Assembly: GCA_024641835.1 (NCBI GenBank)
Contig: JAHECH010000106.1
Span: 1-9,642 of the forward strand
From: Deltaproteobacteria bacterium
GTDB lineage: Bacteria; Desulfobacterota; DSM-4660; Desulfatiglandales; HGW-15
Length of the DNA: 9,642 bases
Direction of reading: 5' to 3'
In this document: piece after piece, positions 7,132-9,642 of the stretch
Numbering within the stretch: the first letter of the stretch is position 1
How the letters are laid out: each line of letters starts with the position of its first letter
Notes under the pieces: generated by a model
Told to the model about the DNA's origin: nothing
What the model saw: only the letters and a program-made list of their open reading frames with translations
Database searches by the model: none
Program-made: the position numbers and the translations under genes

Positions 7132-8469
7132 TTACCGTTCCACTGCCCGAGATTGGACGCCTTTGGAAGCGAGTTCCGCCACATTGATCTCAGCACCATC
7201 CTTGGTGTTAAAGGCGCCTGAATAAAGACGGAACCTGGCTTGAGCTTCTGGAATCACGTAGGCCGGAAATCCAAGGGCGAGCAGTGCAGCTGACTTCTGC
7301 TGAGCCTCTTCCCTGCTGGAGTACACTCCAATCAGGACGGAGTACTTTGTCATTTTCACTTCTGCATCCTTGAGTCCCTTCCTCGCGATGAAATCCGACG
7401 CCTCCGCCTCACTCCTGAAATAGCCTGCAAAAACACGATACCAGGTTCCCTTCTCTCTGAGATTAACTTTTGACCAATAAATGGCAAGCCCCTCCTGTTG
7501 GTACATAGAGATCGCCTTCTTGGCCCGCTCAGGAGTTTGGTATGATCCGAGGTAAATGGAATAAGCGTATCCCAGTGATCCGATCTGCGACGGCCCGACT
7601 TCTGTTGCGGCAGGCTTGACCAAAGGCCGGGGCTTAACAACAGGGGGACGAACTCCCTGTGTAGCAAGTGCCACCGCAGGCGCCCTGGGAGTGACCGGCG
7701 CCGGCATCTGCTTAGGCTCCGCTCGCGCCGGGGGACCCGTTGCCTCTTTTTGAGTCACCTGCGCTGCTCCTTGTCCTGATGGAGTTGGGGCTGGTGTTTC
7801 TGCCTTTGGCTGCACTGGTTGTGCAGGTGGAGGGGGCTCTTCTCTGGCCACCTTTTGCTGAGGTTGAGTTTGCACAATCGGGGCTGAGGTTTCTACCTTG
7901 GCGGGTTGCTGCTTCGCCTCGACCGGTGCTGGAGGTTCTGCTTTCTTGGGTACTGCTGAAGCAACCTTTTCCCCGCCTTGTTTCTTTGCTGGTGCGCTTC
8001 CAGCTTTGCCGGGAGTCTTCGCTGGCACTCTCTTTGGACGCGGTGCTTGGACGACCTCCTTCTTAGCAATGCCAAACAAATCAAGGACAGCGGAAATGTC
8101 GACGAAGCCGAAGTAATTAAGAAGAGCGCCCCCCAGGATTAAGAATAAGACAAGGAGAATGCCTATCTTCAGAATACTGGTAGGTTTTCTTGGCTTATAT
8201 TCAGTTTGAGATTTGATTATGGTTTGGGTGGGTACTCCCGTACCCCTTTCACCTGACCGCGATGGTGTCTGAACGGATCCTGCGGGCTTTCTTTCCATCT
8301 GAGGGGTCCTTTTCTGGGGTGCGGCCCCTCCTCTATCCGTCGATGTACGAGAGGCTTGTTTCGGCTTTTCAAACGACTGAGTCGCTTCCTTAAAAATATC
8401 TTCAAAGATCTCTGCACTGTCAGAAAATGCGCCGCTCTTTTTTCCTGACTTGGCATCCTTTTTTGCCAT
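7132..8469 (-). CDS. Membrane-anchored protein with two SPOR-type repeats
   Basis: SPOR domains bind peptidoglycan stripped of stem peptides, typically at the division site. This 445-aa protein has a charged cytoplasmic N-terminal region (1-98), one membrane helix (about 99-120, ILKIGILLVLFLILGGALL), a long Pro/Ala/Lys/Gln-rich linker (about 140-295) suited to spanning the periplasm, a SPOR domain (about 301-373; YSIYLGSYQTPERAKKAI, then WYRVFAGYFRSEAEA) and a second, more diverged SPOR-like repeat to the C-terminus (YSVLIGVYSSREEAQQKSAA, then FRLYSGAFNTKDGA). ATG at 8469 is preferred over the TTG one codon earlier because GGGGG lies 6 nt upstream. It is transcribed away from the zinc-ribbon gene and converges on the proteasome-like gene with 9 nt between stops. 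The architecture resembles FtsN/DedD-like division proteins, but only SPOR-family membership is supported. Confidence 0.92.
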   Translation of the reverse strand: MAKKDAKSGKKSGAFSDSAEIFEDIFKEATQSFEKPKQASRTSTDRGGAAPQKRTPQMERKPAGSVQTPSRSGERGTGVPTQTIIKSQTEYKPRKPTSILKIGILLVLFLILGGALLNYFGFVDISAVLDLFGIAKKEVVQAPRPKRVPAKTPGKAGSAPAKKQGGEKVASAVPKKAEPPAPVEAKQQPAKVETSAPIVQTQPQQKVAREEPPPPAQPVQPKAETPAPTPSGQGAAQVTQKEATGPPARAEPKQMPAPVTPRAPAVALATQGVRPPVVKPRPLVKPAATEVGPSQIGSLGYAYSIYLGSYQTPERAKKAISMYQQEGLAIYWSKVNLREKGTWYRVFAGYFRSEAEASDFIARKGLKDAEVKMTKYSVLIGVYSSREEAQQKSAALLALGFPAYVIPEAQARFRLYSGAFNTKDGAEINVAELASKGVQSRAVER

Positions 8470-8518
8470 CAATAACCCCCATAAGGAGCCCTTGTACGGC
8501 CTAAATCTCAGGGTACAA

Positions 8519-8547
8519 CATATATATTTTTACCAAATCTTTGACAA
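8519..8547 (-). promoter_or_regulatory. Sigma-70-type promoter of the SPOR gene
   Basis: Read on the minus strand, TTGTCA (8547-8542) is followed after 17 nt by TATATG (8524-8519) within an AT-rich run. This would start transcription near 8512, about 43 nt before the ATG at 8469. The -35 has one mismatch and the -10 has two. A 15-nt-spaced alternative -10 also exists in the TATATATA run. The match is visible; function is inferred. Confidence 0.5.
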
Positions 8548-8836
8548 AACTGCAACATAAGCTACATGGAAAAGTTTTTACGTAATCATGCTGGAATTGA
8601 AACAGTAGGCTAACTGGGAAATCCGCTTCCATAATTCGTTCGGGCAGTCTCGTGGGGAAGCTGCTGACTCCGGCGCTCTTCTTTTCCAGAACAGATTTTT
8701 GACAAACTGTGAGTCTCTCTATGATGCAGCTTCGAGCGATCATCAGCTCCCATCTAAATGGGACAAAACCAGCAGCACATTTCTGTCTTTTATCTAATCC
8801 AAAAATACGTTTTTGTATTTCGGCTGACTGGGATAA

Positions 8837-8880
8837 CAAAATCTGTTTTGGGTATCTTACTCTAATCACAACAGATTTTG
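8837..8880. repeat. 11-bp perfect inverted repeat, possible activator site
   Basis: CAAAATCTGTT (8837-8847) and its exact reverse complement AACAGATTTTG (8870-8880) are separated by 22 nt. The centre lies about 70 nt upstream of the start expected from the -24/-12 motif at 8904-8919, a reasonable place for an enhancer-binding activator. It could also form a stem with a 22-nt loop, but no T-tract follows. The repeat is directly visible; the binding role is inferred. Confidence 0.5.
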
Positions 8881-8903
8881 CATCAAACGGGTCAGGTGAT
8901 TTT

Positions 8904-8919
8904 TGGTATGAGGATTGCT
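8904..8919 (+). promoter_or_regulatory. Sigma-54 (-24/-12) promoter candidate for the zinc-ribbon gene
   Basis: TGGTATGAGGATTGCT matches the sigma-54 consensus TGGCACG-N4-TTGCW at all positions except the C of GCAC and the second C. GG (8905-8906) and GC (8917-8918) are exactly 10 nt apart, the spacing sigma-54 requires. Transcription would begin near 8930, leaving a leader of about 42 nt before the ATG at 8972. I find no comparable sigma-70 promoter in front of this gene. Confidence 0.55.
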
Positions 8920-8971
8920 TTTTGCTTAAGTATGGTGTAAAAGCATTCAACTCCATCGGGAGGAGAGGCGA

Positions 8972-9172
8972 ATGAATTTGGAAGCAAGACCCTTTGAATC
9001 AACGAAGAGCGGATTTCGCGAACCTGAGAAGCTCCGATGCGCGAATTGCGGTCACATCTTACGATTTTCGTATGAGTGGATCAAGGATGGGGAAAAGGTT
9101 CTTTGTGGCTTTTGTTATCGGAGCTTGCTGTCTTCCCACCTCAAGGTCAACTCGCTTGAAATGCAGGACTGA
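8972..9172 (+). CDS. Small zinc-ribbon protein
   Basis: This 66-aa protein has two CxxC knuckles, CANC (C23, C26) and CGFC (C45, C48), 18 residues apart, the geometry of a zinc ribbon or rubredoxin-like metal site. Between them lies an aromatic-rich hairpin (LRFSYEWIKDGEKV), and after them a short helix. A strong ribosome site, GGGAGGAGAGG (8958-8968), sits 3 nt before the ATG, so translation is well supported despite the small size. There is no signal peptide. It could be a small nucleic-acid- or protein-binding adaptor, or an electron carrier; the sequence does not decide. The upstream sigma-54 motif suggests conditional expression driven by an enhancer-binding protein. The downstream gene is on the other strand, so it appears to be transcribed alone. 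Confidence 0.8.
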   Translation: MNLEARPFESTKSGFREPEKLRCANCGHILRFSYEWIKDGEKVLCGFCYRSLLSSHLKVNSLEMQD

Positions 9173-9332
9173 CCCTCTTCCTTTTGCTGAACCGGTGATC
9201 CCATGGGACCTGCGCTGGATCCCCCATGGACAGCCTTTTCCCTCCTTGCCTCCTCGGGTAACTCCTTCTCCCACCAATGAGATCCTTCAAGCTCTGGACC
9301 ATGATGGGAGAAAAGACCAAGGCTGCCAAGGC

Positions 9333-9642
9333 CTAACCGAAAATCTTCGATAACTCGTCCTGGTAATACACGGGTAAAGGCACGCACTTGGAATCCTTGA
9401 TGAGCTTCATGCCTTTCTCTTTCTCGACCAGGGTTGCGATGCGTACTGCGTTGATCCCTTCTGCCTGCAATGCGGCAATCACGCCCTGGGAAACTGAGGG
9501 AGATGCCCCTATCAGGAGAGAGCCGGATGCAAAGACCCCCAAAGGGTCAACACCAAAGTGCTCGCATAACCTTTGAGTTTCGTGGCTCATGGGAATCCTC
9601 TCGTGATACACCTCCACACCCAGATGACTCGCCGTCGCCAAT
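9333..9642 (-). CDS. HypE-like AIR-synthase-family protein, C-terminal part
   Basis: Only the last 102 or so codons are in the window; the gene runs off the right edge, so its start is not visible and the TTG at 9641 need not be a start. The visible part fits the C-terminal ATP-binding-associated half of the AIR synthase/HypE family: a segment like GVEVYHERIPMSHETQRLCEHF, then GVDPLGVFASGSLLIGASP and a helix-strand unit ending IATLVEKEKG, comparable to the E-K-IPV---GIDPL---GKLL----P pattern of HypE. HypE makes the thiocyanate group that becomes the cyanide ligands of NiFe hydrogenase, but many paralogues have other roles. With no hyp genes in view, a true HypE function is not established. 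Confidence 0.75.
   Translation of the reverse strand, partial: LATASHLGVEVYHERIPMSHETQRLCEHFGVDPLGVFASGSLLIGASPSVSQGVIAALQAEGINAVRIATLVEKEKGMKLIKDSKCVPLPVYYQDELSKIFG

Larger units (their letters stand above)
8470..8971. other. AT-rich non-coding region between divergent genes
   Basis: This stretch of about 500 nt is visibly richer in A and T than the genes around it. It contains the minus-strand promoter of the SPOR gene and the -24/-12 motif of the zinc-ribbon gene. It also holds several short repeats: TTTGACAAAACTG (8540-8552) and TTTGACAAACTG (8698-8709); GGCTAACTGGGA (8608-8619) and GGCTGACTGGGA (8822-8833); AACAGATTTT (8690-8699 and 8870-8879) with an inverted copy at 8838-8847; and a small hairpin AAATAC/GTATTT (8803-8820). 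The open frames on both strands have no ribosome site and no recognisable product, so I read the region as regulatory or decayed. Confidence 0.6.

Noticed and set aside
8699..8725. Plus-strand TTGACA (8699-8704) with TATGAT (8720-8725) as a promoter for the zinc-ribbon gene
   Set aside because: The spacer is only 15 nt and the start would be about 240 nt before the gene; the sigma-54 motif is better placed.
8501..8956. 151-codon open frame on the minus strand upstream of the SPOR gene
   Set aside because: It has no ribosome site or recognisable domain, has a cysteine- and serine-rich random-looking composition, and lies across both promoter candidates in AT-rich DNA.
8709..8975. 88-codon open frame (GTG start) overlapping the zinc-ribbon ATG in an ATGA junction
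   Set aside because: The overlap is suggestive, but there is no ribosome site before the GTG, no family resemblance, the frame runs through the sigma-54 motif, and the zinc-ribbon gene has its own strong ribosome site.
9266..9312. 8-bp inverted repeat TTCTCCCA/TGGGAGAA between the zinc-ribbon and HypE-like genes as a terminator
   Set aside because: The loop is about 31 nt and no T-tract follows on either strand; it is weak as an intrinsic terminator.

Overview
The window looks like chromosomal DNA from a Gram-negative bacterium, most plausibly a deltaproteobacterium (Desulfobacterota; a syntrophobacter-like lineage is my guess). The reasons are periplasmic-glucan genes of the opgG/opgH type, a SPOR-domain envelope protein, a HypE-like AIR-synthase-family protein, a bacterial proteasome-like protein and a good sigma-54 promoter candidate. 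This assignment is inference from gene content; no rRNA or other phylogenetic marker lies in the window. I see no tRNA, rRNA, CRISPR array, transposase or integrase.

Layout. (1) 1-147 is a leader carrying a perfect 9-bp inverted repeat that overlaps possible -10 boxes. It precedes mreB (148-1182) and, 20 nt later, an unrecognised 290-aa gene (1203-2075). No mreC, mreD, mrdA or rodA follows. (2) A near-consensus sigma-70 promoter (2136-2164) precedes a tight three-gene unit: opgG (2192-3868), a 145-aa unknown ORF fitted between the two opg genes with a 1-nt gap and a 4-nt ATGA overlap (3870-4307), and opgH (4304-6397). OpgH makes the beta-1,2-glucan backbone across the inner membrane and OpgG acts on it in the periplasm. 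This OpgH lacks the long N-terminal cytoplasmic extension of the enterobacterial protein. (3) After a 101-nt gap comes a stand-alone proteasome-fold protein (6499-7122), with Ser where the nucleophilic Thr1 is expected. (4) Convergent to it, with 9 nt between stop codons, is a membrane-anchored protein with a Pro/Ala-rich linker and two SPOR-type repeats (7132-8469, minus strand).

(5) 8470-8971 is an AT-rich non-coding stretch between divergent genes. It holds a probable sigma-70 promoter for the SPOR gene, a well-spaced -24/-12 (sigma-54) motif for the downstream gene, an 11-bp perfect inverted repeat just upstream of that motif, and several short repeated words. (6) A 66-aa zinc-ribbon protein (8972-9172) follows. 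(7) 9173-9332 shows no gene. (8) The 3' end of a HypE-like gene enters from the right edge on the minus strand (9333-9642).

Taken together, most of the window deals with the cell envelope: MreB for shape, Opg for periplasmic glucans, SPOR for peptidoglycan and septum binding. The least explained parts are the Ser1/Arg proteasome homologue, the small protein between opgG and opgH, and the zinc-ribbon gene with its apparent sigma-54 control.
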